DNA from: JAMCXS01 sp046705545
GTDB taxonomy: Bacteria; Acidobacteriota; Terriglobia; UBA7540
Assembly (NCBI GenBank): GCA_046705545.1
Contig: JBJKQF010000148.1
Location: forward strand, 1 to 10,237
Direction: 5' to 3'
Length of the DNA stretch: 10,237 nt
Below are positions 1 to 7,676 of the stretch, piece after piece (positions within the stretch are counted from its first letter, which is position 1; each line of letters begins with the position of its first letter). The position numbers were made by a program, and so were the translations under genes. A model generated the notes under the pieces. That model did no database searches, had not been told where the DNA came from, and saw only the letters and a list, made by a program, of their open reading frames with translations.

Positions 1-82
1 CTCCGGAAGAACCTGGCCTCAGAAAGGGGCCTGGAACTTCAGGGCAAAGCCCCCAGTAAAACGGTCACCGAAAACATACACG

Positions 83-105
83 CAGGGGGGGCTTCCCCTC
101 CCCTG
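83..105 (-). terminator. Hairpin downstream of the MBL-fold gene, possible terminator
   Basis: A GC-rich inverted repeat (CAGGGG... against ...CCCCTG, with GGGG/CCCC inside) lies about 35 bases past the stop of the minus-strand hydrolase gene. Read on the minus strand it can fold as a roughly 9-bp stem with a small bulge and a 3-base loop. Only a loose T-containing run (TGTATGTTTT) follows it, so intrinsic termination is plausible rather than clear. The rest of 1-139 shows no gene. Confidence 0.35.
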
Positions 106-139
106 AAGAAATAGCATTCAGTTCTGCCTGAGCGCCGCT

Positions 140-781
140 TCAGACAATCTGAACTTCGCAATTGGTGACCAGCGCCTTGAACTTCTTAGCATCTTCGTCG
201 CTTCCGACGATGGCCGCGTAGTGCATAGGAACTGCAATCTTGGGGTTCAGAGCTTGGGCCGCCTTGGCTGCTTCCTCCACAGTCATCACGTAGGTCCCCG
301 AAACAGGAAGCATCGCGATATCGCACTGAATGGGTTTCATTTCGGGAATCAAGTCCGTGTCACCGGCGTAATAAATTCGTGTCCCATCCATCTCAAGAAT
401 GAAGCCGATCCCTTTTGCCTCTTTGGGATGGAAAGGCTTCCCATGCTCCCGAAATTTGTCGATGTTATAGGCAGGAACCGTTTCAACCACCACTTTGCCT
501 ACCGTGTACTTGGCGTTCGGATCCAGGAAACGCTTTTCCTTCACTTTCACGTCCTTCAAACCGCCTTCGCAAGGACGGCTGGCTAAGATTGTGGTGCCCG
601 GAGAACAGACTTTCGCGAGGTCTTCGAGGCTTAGGTGGTCATAATGCTCGTGGCTCAATAGCACAATGTCCGCCTCGTCTCGCTTTGTGACTTTAAAGGG
701 GTCCGTGTAGACCACTTTGGAACCTGCAATCCGAAATGTGTCATGAGCGATACGGGTAAAATCAAGATTCAAAAGTTTCAT
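140..781 (-). CDS. MBL-fold metal-dependent hydrolase (UlaG/YtkL-like)
   Basis: This is a 213-residue soluble metallo-beta-lactamase-fold protein. The first metal motif is complete: H44-E-H46-Y-D48-H49. A TVPAYN stretch follows at 101-106, then AGDTD with D141 as the bridging aspartate and PMHY with H187 near the C-terminus. The fold and short length match the UlaG/UPF0173-type branch of metal-dependent hydrolases, seen in many bacteria and usually of unknown substrate. No signal peptide is visible, so it is probably cytoplasmic. The ATG at 781 is chosen because AGGAG sits 8 bases upstream. A GTG directly before it (784) is also possible and adds one residue. It diverges from the coiled-coil gene at 1085. 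The fold is confident; the substrate cannot be inferred from sequence or context. Confidence 0.9.
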   Translation of the reverse strand: MKLLNLDFTRIAHDTFRIAGSKVVYTDPFKVTKRDEADIVLLSHEHYDHLSLEDLAKVCSPGTTILASRPCEGGLKDVKVKEKRFLDPNAKYTVGKVVVETVPAYNIDKFREHGKPFHPKEAKGIGFILEMDGTRIYYAGDTDLIPEMKPIQCDIAMLPVSGTYVMTVEEAAKAAQALNPKIAVPMHYAAIVGSDEDAKKFKALVTNCEVQIV

Positions 782-1084
782 CACGCCTTCTCCTGGTTCA
801 AGTTACTAGCTTTCTGTTCCCGCATCAGAAGCGAAAACTCTATGAATCAGGATACCAAAAAACGTCAGCTCTTGAGTTCGCTGCACTCAGAAGCAGGACG
901 CGCTGTCCCTTCTGGAGTTTCTGCTCTGCACCTCGTTGCTGCTCACGTTTCAAACAAGACTTGGCTTAAGGAAATTCTAATGGGTTCTCCCGGCAAGGGT
1001 GCCGAAGCATTGATTAGGTGCCATGCAAGACGTAAATTGAATCTAAGCGCCCGAAAGGCCGCCGCCGGAGCAAGGAGGGTTAGA
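782..1084. other. Divergent intergenic region, 303 bp
   Basis: This stretch separates two divergent genes. The plus-strand frame of the coiled-coil gene stays open back to 743, but the extension has no recognisable domain and overlaps the start of the opposite gene. The convincing signal peptide and ribosome binding site lie at 1085, so I treat 782-1084 as noncoding. It must hold promoters for both genes. Only a weak plus-strand candidate is listed separately, and no clear minus-strand promoter was found. Confidence 0.55.
1010..1038 (+). promoter_or_regulatory. Weak sigma70-like promoter candidate for the coiled-coil gene
   Basis: TTGATT at 1010-1015 and TAAATT at 1033-1038 are separated by 17 bases, each matching four of six consensus positions. 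A transcript starting near 1045 would have a leader of about 40 bases carrying the strong AGGAGG site (near 1073-1079) ahead of the ATG at 1085. The match is modest and could be chance. Confidence 0.3.
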
Positions 1085-1651
1085 ATGCGCACGCCGGCTT
1101 CCAGGATATTAGCAATAGCGTCCCTTGCGCTGGCAGTTGTGATGACGCCGGCGAGCGCCGTAGCATTCCAGCAATCCTGCCAAACCCCGTCCCTCGGAAC
1201 AATCGCCCGGAAGTTAAAAAAAGAGCGTGCCCGGGAAAAACAGAAGTCCGTCCCCGTTTTTACAAATGACGATTTGCGCGCTCTGACGCCCCCACCGACG
1301 GCGTCGCAGGAGGCCACCGAGCAGGAAAAAAGTAAAGAGCCATCCCCGTCCGCAAGCGCTTCATCCCCGGCTGCTGCCCAAAAAGACGAGGAAAAGTATT
1401 TCCGTTCAAAGGCTGAGGCCATCCGGTTGAGACTCGAACTTCACCAGCGCCAGCTTGCGGCCTTGGAACAACAGTGGGGTCTGGCGAGCACTGAGTACTA
1501 CCCCAACCCGCAGAAAACCCTGGAAGAGGAAAGCACACCCAAGTTCCACTCCAACACTAACAAACTGCGGGCCAAGATCGAAGAAACCAAGCGGCAAATC
1601 GCCGATGCCCGGAAAGCGATGGATGATTTGCGGGAAGAACTGCGCCGATAG
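1085..1651 (+). CDS. Secreted coiled-coil protein of unknown function, probably C-terminally truncated
   Basis: The product is 188 residues and I do not recognise a named family. The start at 1085 is fixed by an AGGAGG-type site a few bases upstream and by a clear Sec signal peptide: MRTP, an Arg, a hydrophobic core at about 8-20, then ASA/AVA cleavage options near residues 24-28. The mature part begins basic (KLKKERAREKQK), passes a low-complexity Pro/Ser/Ala linker around 60-97, and ends in two charged, heptad-like helices (about 100-136 and 158-188) split by a YYPNPQKTLEEES segment. It is therefore likely periplasmic and helical, perhaps a structural or binding protein. The TAG at 1649-1651 is followed in frame by GGNPGWLRQ and another TAG at 1679. 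The tail resembles a PGWLR ending I recall from similar acidobacterial coiled-coil proteins, so this stop may be a recent GAG-to-TAG change. Confidence 0.75.
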   Translation: MRTPASRILAIASLALAVVMTPASAVAFQQSCQTPSLGTIARKLKKERAREKQKSVPVFTNDDLRALTPPPTASQEATEQEKSKEPSPSASASSPAAAQKDEEKYFRSKAEAIRLRLELHQRQLAALEQQWGLASTEYYPNPQKTLEEESTPKFHSNTNKLRAKIEETKRQIADARKAMDDLREELRR

Positions 1652-1788
1652 GGCGGCAACCCAGGGTGGCTTCGTCAATAGAGTCTGGGAAGCTTTAGGA
1701 CAACTGAACAAGAAATTTAAGAAAAGCGGCGCCCCTGAGGACTGGAGCGGTTCAAGCAACCTTCACGATTAGCCTGCCGCAAAAAACC

Positions 1789-2538
1789 TCACTCTCTCGT
1801 GCCCAAATGCAGCGCAGCAACCCCACCCGTAAAATTACGGTACCGGACATCGGTGAAACCCGATTCCCGAAGGGCTTGCGCCAGCGACTCCTGATCTGGA
1901 AAGCGTGAGACGGAATCGGGAAGATACTGGTACGGTCCCCGGACTCCCGAAATCCAGGATCCCAAGGTGGGGAGGACACGCCGAAAATAGGCGCGAAAGA
2001 GAGGGCCGAAAAGCGGCCATTGAACGTGCGAAAACTCCAGGATGGCAGCCATCCCGCCCGGTCTGAGCACGCGATGCATTTCCTCCAGGCCGCGGCGGTA
2101 GTTCGCCAGGTTGCGGAAGCCAAAAGCCACCGTCACCACATCTACAGCGGCGTCACAAAACGGCAAGCAAAGACTGTCCGCTTCCAGGAAAGTGACACGT
2201 TGGCGGTCCGTGGCGGCTTTTTCGCCGGCCTGCACCAGCATGGGGTGGCAAAAGTCCGTGCCGATCACGGTTCCCGCCGCAACTTTCCGGAGCGTCAAAG
2301 CCAAATCGCCCGTACCGCAGCACAGATCGACGACCACCGAAGAAGGCTTGGTTAATACCGGCCTCACAGCCTTGGCTGTCTCACGCCGCCAAAGTACGTC
2401 GAAGCCTGCGGAGAGTAAGTGGTTTAGAAGGTCATACCGCGGGGCTACGGCGGCAAACATCTTCTGCACCGCGGAGGCCGTGGTTCGCTCATCCACAGCG
2501 CCCGTGCTTTCCACCCTCGCGCCTTCTAGCTTGCTCAT
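1789..2538 (-). CDS. menG: Demethylmenaquinone methyltransferase (UbiE/MenG family)
   Basis: The 249-residue protein is a class I SAM-dependent methyltransferase, normal length for UbiE/MenG, which C-methylates demethylmenaquinone (or the ubiquinone precursor) as the last or a late step of quinone synthesis. Visible motifs are the N-terminal family signature YDLLNHLLSAGFDVLW (35-50), SAM motif I VVDLCCGTGD (69-78), an acidic ribose-binding position in GTD (93-95), AFGFRN (138-143) and the second signature RVLRPGG...LEFS (156-170). In the first signature the usual Met and His are Leu38 and Asp47. The ATG overlaps the aroB stop as ATGA (2535-2538), implying translational coupling. Menaquinone rather than ubiquinone is inferred from the likely lineage, because the sequence alone does not separate MenG from UbiE. 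It ends convergently toward the coiled-coil gene across a gap of 137 bases in which I see no clear terminator. Confidence 0.9.
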   Translation of the reverse strand: MSKLEGARVESTGAVDERTTASAVQKMFAAVAPRYDLLNHLLSAGFDVLWRRETAKAVRPVLTKPSSVVVDLCCGTGDLALTLRKVAAGTVIGTDFCHPMLVQAGEKAATDRQRVTFLEADSLCLPFCDAAVDVVTVAFGFRNLANYRRGLEEMHRVLRPGGMAAILEFSHVQWPLFGPLFRAYFRRVLPTLGSWISGVRGPYQYLPDSVSRFPDQESLAQALRESGFTDVRYRNFTGGVAALHLGTRE

Positions 2539-3620
2539 GAGTGGCCTGCCTGCTGCACGCTGCGGAGCGCGGCCGCTACAACCTCAAGGGGAACATCCGG
2601 CACGATTCTTACTTTCCCAATCCGCTCCGGCACGACCCAATGGAGGCGGCCCCCGACGGACTTTTTGTCGCGCGGGAGGAGGCCAAGGATCTTTGCCGGA
2701 ACAAGGTCCTCGATGGAGGGAAGAGGGCCAATCAGGCGCACAAGGCGGGAGATTCGAAGCGCTTCCTCAACATCCAGAATCTCCAGCAGCACCCCCAGCC
2801 GGGCCGCGCAAAGCAGGCCCCAGCCCACCGCCTCGCCGTGCAGCATGCGGCTGTAGCCGGTGGCCTCTTCAAGAGCGTGGCCGAACGTGTGGCCCAGATT
2901 CAGGACCCGCCGAAGACCGGCTTCATGCTCGTCCTCATTCACCACATCCACTTTAACCTTGGCCGCCGTGGCCAATATTCGTTCCAGGGAAGCGCTGGCA
3001 GCGGGTTTCAGCCTTCCAATTTCCCTTTCCAGAAGACCAAAAAATGAGCCTCCCGTAAGCACAGCGTGTTTGGCAACTTCGTAAAATCCCGAGCGGAACA
3101 CTCGCCCCGGAAGTGACTTGAGCACAACGGGATCGGCCAAAACCAGCCGGGGCGGGCAGAATGTTCCAACTAGGTTTTTCATCGCGCCCACATTAACCGC
3201 AGTCTTGCCGCCAATCGCACTATCAACCTGCGCCACCACGGTGGTCGGCACCTGGAGGTAATCGATCCCGCGCATGTAGGTGGAGGCGACAAACCCGCCC
3301 AGGTCCCCCACCACTCCGCCCCCAAAAGCAATCAGCAACGAGCGCCGGTCAGCGCCTTGATCAAGGAGTTTTGAGGCAACCGCTTCAGCCCTTTGCAGGC
3401 TCTTCGAGCCTTCCCCAGAAGGAACAAAGATTTCCCTCGCGCGCGCCAGCCCGCTGTCTCTAAGAAAATCAGTGCTCCAGCGCTTCCAAAGTGAGCGTTC
3501 CGTCAAAACAAAAATGGACGAATAGCCCGCGACCGGAAATCGGCGGAGCACCTTCCATGCACCACAGCCCACCACCACGCGATAATCACCATGACGTGAT
3601 TTAACTTGAAGACGTCGCAT
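2535..3620 (-). CDS. aroB: 3-dehydroquinate synthase
   Basis: AroB converts DAHP to 3-dehydroquinate, the second step of the shikimate pathway, using NAD and a divalent metal. The 361-residue product has the usual length and all landmarks: PSGEGSKS (67-74), the NAD-binding AFGGGVVGDLGGFVAST (98-114), QVPTTVVAQVDSAIGGKTAVN (123-143), FYEVAKHA (179-186) with probable metal ligand E181 and Lys184, NLGHTFGHALE (241-251) with H244 and H248, and LHGEAVGWG (260-268) with H261. The frame is open 11 codons further upstream. The ATG at 3620 is preferred because GTGAGGG lies just upstream of it and MRRLQVKS is the expected N-terminus. It is first in a two-gene unit with menG and diverges from nadB. Confidence 0.96.
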   Translation of the reverse strand: MRRLQVKSRHGDYRVVVGCGAWKVLRRFPVAGYSSIFVLTERSLWKRWSTDFLRDSGLARAREIFVPSGEGSKSLQRAEAVASKLLDQGADRRSLLIAFGGGVVGDLGGFVASTYMRGIDYLQVPTTVVAQVDSAIGGKTAVNVGAMKNLVGTFCPPRLVLADPVVLKSLPGRVFRSGFYEVAKHAVLTGGSFFGLLEREIGRLKPAASASLERILATAAKVKVDVVNEDEHEAGLRRVLNLGHTFGHALEEATGYSRMLHGEAVGWGLLCAARLGVLLEILDVEEALRISRLVRLIGPLPSIEDLVPAKILGLLPRDKKSVGGRLHWVVPERIGKVRIVPDVPLEVVAAALRSVQQAGHS

Positions 3621-3660
3621 TAGTCCCTCACGAATTCCTTTTCCCCAGTGCAAACAGAGA

Positions 3661-3689
3661 CAAATAACATATCACCAAAATTTGAACAA
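3661..3689 (-). promoter_or_regulatory. AT-rich promoter candidate for aroB-menG
   Basis: An AT-rich island lies upstream of aroB inside the 147-bp aroB-nadB gap. On the minus strand TTGTTC (3684-3689) and TATTTG (3661-3666) are 17 bases apart. The second element matches the -10 consensus poorly, so position is the main support. The local drop in GC against the flanking genes is a better sign of a promoter than the hexamers themselves. Confidence 0.25.
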
Positions 3690-3723
3690 TGTATCGGGCT
3701 CCTTGTCGCGGCACGGCTACTGG

Positions 3724-3752
3724 TTGCGGGCGCTTGGCGCGCCGCGTATGAT
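3724..3752 (+). promoter_or_regulatory. Sigma70-like promoter candidate for nadB
   Basis: TTGCGG (3724-3729) and TATGAT (3747-3752) are spaced by 17 bases; the -10 matches five of six positions. Transcription would begin near 3759, only about 9 bases before the nadB ATG at 3768, giving a very short leader with little or no room for a full ribosome binding site. The -10 runs into a run of ATG triplets (from 3748) that are not in the nadB frame. Confidence 0.4.
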
Positions 3753-3767
3753 GATGATGGGAACGCT

Positions 3768-5426
<1,659 letters not shown>

Positions 5427-5469
5427 TTTTCCGGCTGTGATCACCTGCCGCTCGGAAGCAGACAGCACT

Positions 5470-6405
5470 TTACTGTAGGTGAGGAGAATGGTTGAGCTCG
5501 TCGAGCGTGGCCCTAACCACGCGGCCGACGATGGTAAGACTTGTGGGGCTGCAGTGCGCTGGAACGTCCTGCGCCGTGTGCCAGTAGCTGTTATTGGGAC
5601 CGTAGTCAAAATCGATCAAATCCACCGCTGAAACACCCACGTTCACAAAAGGCGTGTGGTCATCGTCCACGGCCCCTGATTCATTCAGAAAATACCGCGC
5701 ATAACCGAGCTTGCGTGCGGTCCGAAAAACCAGATCGCTAAGCCAGGCTGTCGATTCCCGGTCGCGGCGGATGTCCAGGTGTGCATCCGCGATCATATCC
5801 ACCAGGATCATCGCCTGAATGCGGCTCAATTCGCCCTCTTGGGTAAGCTTTGCGGCAAGTTGGCGGCTTCCGTAGAGACTGTCCGTGTCCGTCCAGGTTT
5901 TGAACGCTTCCTCGCCGTCGAAAAAGACCAACCAATATGTCACCTTGTGCTGGGTCGGTCGCAGCTCGCGAGCCAACTCCAGCAGAAAGGCGGCGCTGGA
6001 GCCTCCATCGTTTGCTCCCACAAAACGGAACTTTGTCTCGAGCTTCGTGTCATAGTGGCCGGCGATGATGACGATTTTGTCCTTCTCTTTTCCCGGCAGC
6101 TCAGCAATCAGGTTCACCATGGGGATCTTTCCCACGGGAGTGGAAGCAACGAATGGATCTTGTTTGACCACACAGCCGGTCTTGCGCAATTCCTCAATAA
6201 TCCATCGGCGCGAAGCCACGAGAGCCTTCGAGCCCGGCGGCCGAGGGCCAAAGGACACCAGGTGCTGGAGGTCACTGTAGGCGCGGCCTCCGTTGAAGGC
6301 ATAGGGATCCGCAGCCTTGCTCTGTCCGCAGGCCGCCAGACCCAAAAGCACACAGCAGAAGGCTACCAGCAGGCGCGATAGGCCATGGCTGTTAGCTCTG
6401 CTCAT
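5470..6405 (-). CDS. M28-fold lipoprotein, animal-type glutaminyl-peptide cyclotransferase-like
   Basis: This 311-residue protein has the M28 zinc-peptidase fold, but its motifs match glutaminyl cyclase (QPCT), which converts N-terminal Gln to pyroglutamate. Seen in order: a signal peptide with lipobox LAAC (C26), followed by Gly-Gln, which does not signal inner-membrane retention; HYDT (117-120); GANDGG (130-135, D133 zinc); FFDGEEAF (161-168, catalytic E165 and zinc E166); DSLYGSRQLAAK (175-186), almost identical to the human enzyme; LVDMIAD (201-207, D203); DDDHTPF (247-253); and YWHTAQD (274-280, W275 and zinc H276). A normal M28 aminopeptidase carries two zincs; the cyclase-specific Trp-His and DSLYGSR segments favour cyclase activity. 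It would act in the periplasm or at the outer membrane. The ATG at 6405 overlaps the tatC end by 14 bases, suggesting coupling. The open frame upstream to 6453 lies inside tatC and would spoil the signal peptide. Confidence 0.82.
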   Translation of the reverse strand: MSRANSHGLSRLLVAFCCVLLGLAACGQSKAADPYAFNGGRAYSDLQHLVSFGPRPPGSKALVASRRWIIEELRKTGCVVKQDPFVASTPVGKIPMVNLIAELPGKEKDKIVIIAGHYDTKLETKFRFVGANDGGSSAAFLLELARELRPTQHKVTYWLVFFDGEEAFKTWTDTDSLYGSRQLAAKLTQEGELSRIQAMILVDMIADAHLDIRRDRESTAWLSDLVFRTARKLGYARYFLNESGAVDDDHTPFVNVGVSAVDLIDFDYGPNNSYWHTAQDVPAHCSPTSLTIVGRVVRATLDELNHSPHLQ

Positions 6406-7210
6406 GCCGCCGCTTTCGTTTCTTTCCAACGTAGACAAGCCAGGAAAGCCCAATGCTCAGTACGTAAAGCCCAAGGAGAGGAATCCAAACGAGAAAGATT
6501 GAAGCAAGGTCGTTGGTGGGTATGATGGCTGCCGCGAGCACCGCCGTCACCAGGACCGCGTAGCGGATATTCTTCACCAGAAACTTGGGCGTGACGATTC
6601 CGAAGATCGAAAGAATCATAATCGCCACGGGAAGCTCAAAGACCAGCCCCACCGCAATAATGATGGAAAAGGCCAGGTTCCAATATTCATTGATCTCAAC
6701 AACGGGTTGAAACTGCTGCCCGAATCCGACCAGAAAATAGAGCGCCTTGGGCAGCGCCAGCTTGTAAGCAAAGAGTCCGCCGGAGATAAACAACGAGCTT
6801 GTGAGCAAAACAAAAGGCCACACGTACCGCTTTTCATTCCGGTAGAGCCCGGGCGATATGAACAGCCAGACCTGCCACAGCACGAAAGGCGAGGCCAGAA
6901 AAAGGCCCGTGATCAGGGACATCTTGATGTAAAAATTGAAAGGATCGACAGGGTTGAAGTAAGCCAGCTTGGTTGCGAGGTGCAACTCCTTCAACGTATC
7001 GGTCAGGGGTAAGGCAAGATAGCCGTAGATGGCGTTGCGAAAGTAAAAACAGATTCCGGTGGCCACCACGATTGCAATAGCGCTGCGCAGAATACGCTGG
7101 CGAAGTTCCTCGAGGTGCTCGAGGAACGACATCTGCCTACCGCTATGCTCCTCATCCTCAGGGTCGTGGTTCGGGTTCTTCGTGGGGGGATTTTGAATAA
7201 TCGTACCCAT
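6392..7210 (-). CDS. tatC: Twin-arginine translocase subunit TatC
   Basis: TatC is the polytopic receptor that binds twin-arginine signal peptides and recruits TatA to export folded proteins across the inner membrane. The 272-residue product has six predicted membrane segments and the family landmarks: MSFLEHLEELRQR (27-39) before helix 1, FISPGLYRNEKR (117-128) with E126 in the signal-binding loop, VFELP (190-194) with E192, FGIVTPKFL (203-211) and IPTNDLASIF (230-239) with D234. It ends in a basic cytoplasmic tail (KKRKRRHE). The ATG at 7210 overlaps the upstream tatA-type gene by 53 bases. A second ATG at 7132 starts exactly at MSFLEH, lies 25 bases past the tatA stop and would remove an acidic, non-conserved 26-residue extension. 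Neither start has a good ribosome binding site, so the true start is undecided. Confidence 0.95.
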   Translation of the reverse strand: MGTIIQNPPTKNPNHDPEDEEHSGRQMSFLEHLEELRQRILRSAIAIVVATGICFYFRNAIYGYLALPLTDTLKELHLATKLAYFNPVDPFNFYIKMSLITGLFLASPFVLWQVWLFISPGLYRNEKRYVWPFVLLTSSLFISGGLFAYKLALPKALYFLVGFGQQFQPVVEINEYWNLAFSIIIAVGLVFELPVAIMILSIFGIVTPKFLVKNIRYAVLVTAVLAAAIIPTNDLASIFLVWIPLLGLYVLSIGLSWLVYVGKKRKRRHEQS

Positions 7211-7535
7211 ACTTAGAAGCGGGCTCCAAATCGCCTTCTGGTTGGCTTTCTACCTGGCTTTCAACCTGGTGAGGTTCCTCTTCAAAGGTCTCACTGCTTT
7301 CAACTTTGCTTTCCAAATAGGGGTAAGTTTGCTCTTCAGGGTAGCTGACGTCATCCTTGCGATCAAGATTCCGAATCTCCTCTTCCAGGGAAAACTTCAG
7401 CTCGTTTGAAGCACGCCGCAACTCCCCCATCCCTTTGCCAAGTATGCGCGCGATTTCCGGCAGCTTCTTCGGTCCAAAGATCAGGAAGGCAATAAATAGA
7501 ATGAATCCGATTTCCGTGAACCCGCCGCTGAACAA
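7158..7535 (-). CDS. tatA: Sec-independent translocase TatA/TatB-type subunit
   Basis: The 125-residue protein has the Tat pore-subunit layout: a short periplasmic N-terminus with E8, one membrane helix (about 9-20), the FGPKKLPEIAR hinge (20-30) and an amphipathic helix (about 24-57). It ends with a long acidic, disordered tail (about 60-125) holding a VESQVESQ duplication. FGPKKLPEIAR fits TatA, while the longer tail is TatB-like. As the only such gene beside tatC it may serve both roles, as in minimal TatAC systems, unless another copy lies elsewhere. The start codon is TTG: AGAGAGG lies 6 bases upstream, and the next in-frame ATG (residue 36) would delete the membrane helix. It is the first gene of the tat operon behind a strong promoter, and its 3' end overlaps the longer form of tatC. 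Confidence 0.9.
   Translation of the reverse strand: MFSGGFTEIGFILFIAFLIFGPKKLPEIARILGKGMGELRRASNELKFSLEEEIRNLDRKDDVSYPEEQTYPYLESKVESSETFEEEPHQVESQVESQPEGDLEPASKYGYDYSKSPHEEPEPRP
7244..7267. repeat. 12-bp tandem duplication in the tatA tail
   Basis: Two adjacent 12-base units (GGCTTTCTACCT and GGCTTTCAACCT on the plus strand) differ at one base and encode the VESQVESQ repeat in the acidic tail of the TatA-type protein. The in-frame length leaves the gene intact. Confidence 0.8.
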
Positions 7536-7540
7536 GGCGT

Positions 7541-7547
7541 ACCTCTC
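7541..7547 (-). promoter_or_regulatory. Ribosome binding site fixing the TTG start of tatA
   Basis: On the minus strand AGAGAGG lies 6 bases upstream of a TTG codon at 7533-7535. This is a good Shine-Dalgarno match, and it decides for TTG because no ATG or GTG start would keep the membrane helix. Confidence 0.75.
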
Positions 7548-7553
7548 TTTTGG

Positions 7554-7582
7554 ATAATAGGAAACATGACCTCGATTGTCAA
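7554..7582 (-). promoter_or_regulatory. Strong sigma70 promoter of the tat operon
   Basis: On the minus strand the -35 is TTGACA (7577-7582, six of six) and the -10 is TATTAT (7554-7559, five of six), with an optimal 17-base spacer. Transcription should start near 7547, which makes the leader short: only about a dozen bases before the TTG start. This is the best promoter in the window and suggests constitutive housekeeping expression of tatA-tatC-cyclase. Confidence 0.8.
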
Positions 7583-7631
7583 GGTATTGTACCCCGACTT
7601 ATCTCCGAAAGGTTAATAATTTGAACAAGAT

Positions 7632-7669
7632 CGGCGGAGTGCGAGCAGTAGAAATCAGCGCTCCCGCCG
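7632..7669 (-). terminator. Possible terminator hairpin after the symporter gene
   Basis: Starting 7 bases past the symporter stop, CGGCGG and CCGCCG form the base of an inverted repeat, with a second GAGC/GCTC pairing inside and asymmetric internal loops. The following minus-strand sequence (ATCTTGTTCAAATTATT) is AT-rich but lacks a clean T tract. Its position between the symporter and the tat promoter fits termination. Confidence 0.35.
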
Positions 7670-7676
7670 GCCCGCG

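Noticed and set aside
743..1084. Open plus-strand extension of the coiled-coil gene back to 743
   Set aside because: It overlaps the start of the divergent hydrolase gene, has no recognisable domain, and would bury a textbook signal peptide and ribosome site at 1085.
1455..1772. 105-codon plus-strand frame overlapping the coiled-coil gene
   Set aside because: It is out of frame with the signal-peptide protein and has basic, Pro/Ser-rich shadow composition. The frame that gives GGNPGWLRQ is the original one, so no frameshift is needed.
2111..2956. 281-codon plus-strand open frame across the menG-aroB junction
   Set aside because: It is antisense to two well-supported genes, with low-complexity Pro/Arg/Gly composition typical of shadow frames.
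3648..3767. Upstream extension of nadB by 40 codons
   Set aside because: The FAD motif would lie far too deep, and the stretch holds the divergent promoters for aroB and nadB.
5427..5469. Possible bidirectional terminator between nadB and the cyclase-like gene
   Set aside because: Only a 5-bp TTCCG/CGGAA pairing with a large loop is present, with no clear T tract on either strand.
5779..6381. 200-codon plus-strand open frame opposite the M28-fold gene
   Set aside because: It is a shadow of the lipoprotein gene, with no motif, no convincing ribosome site and no conserved context.
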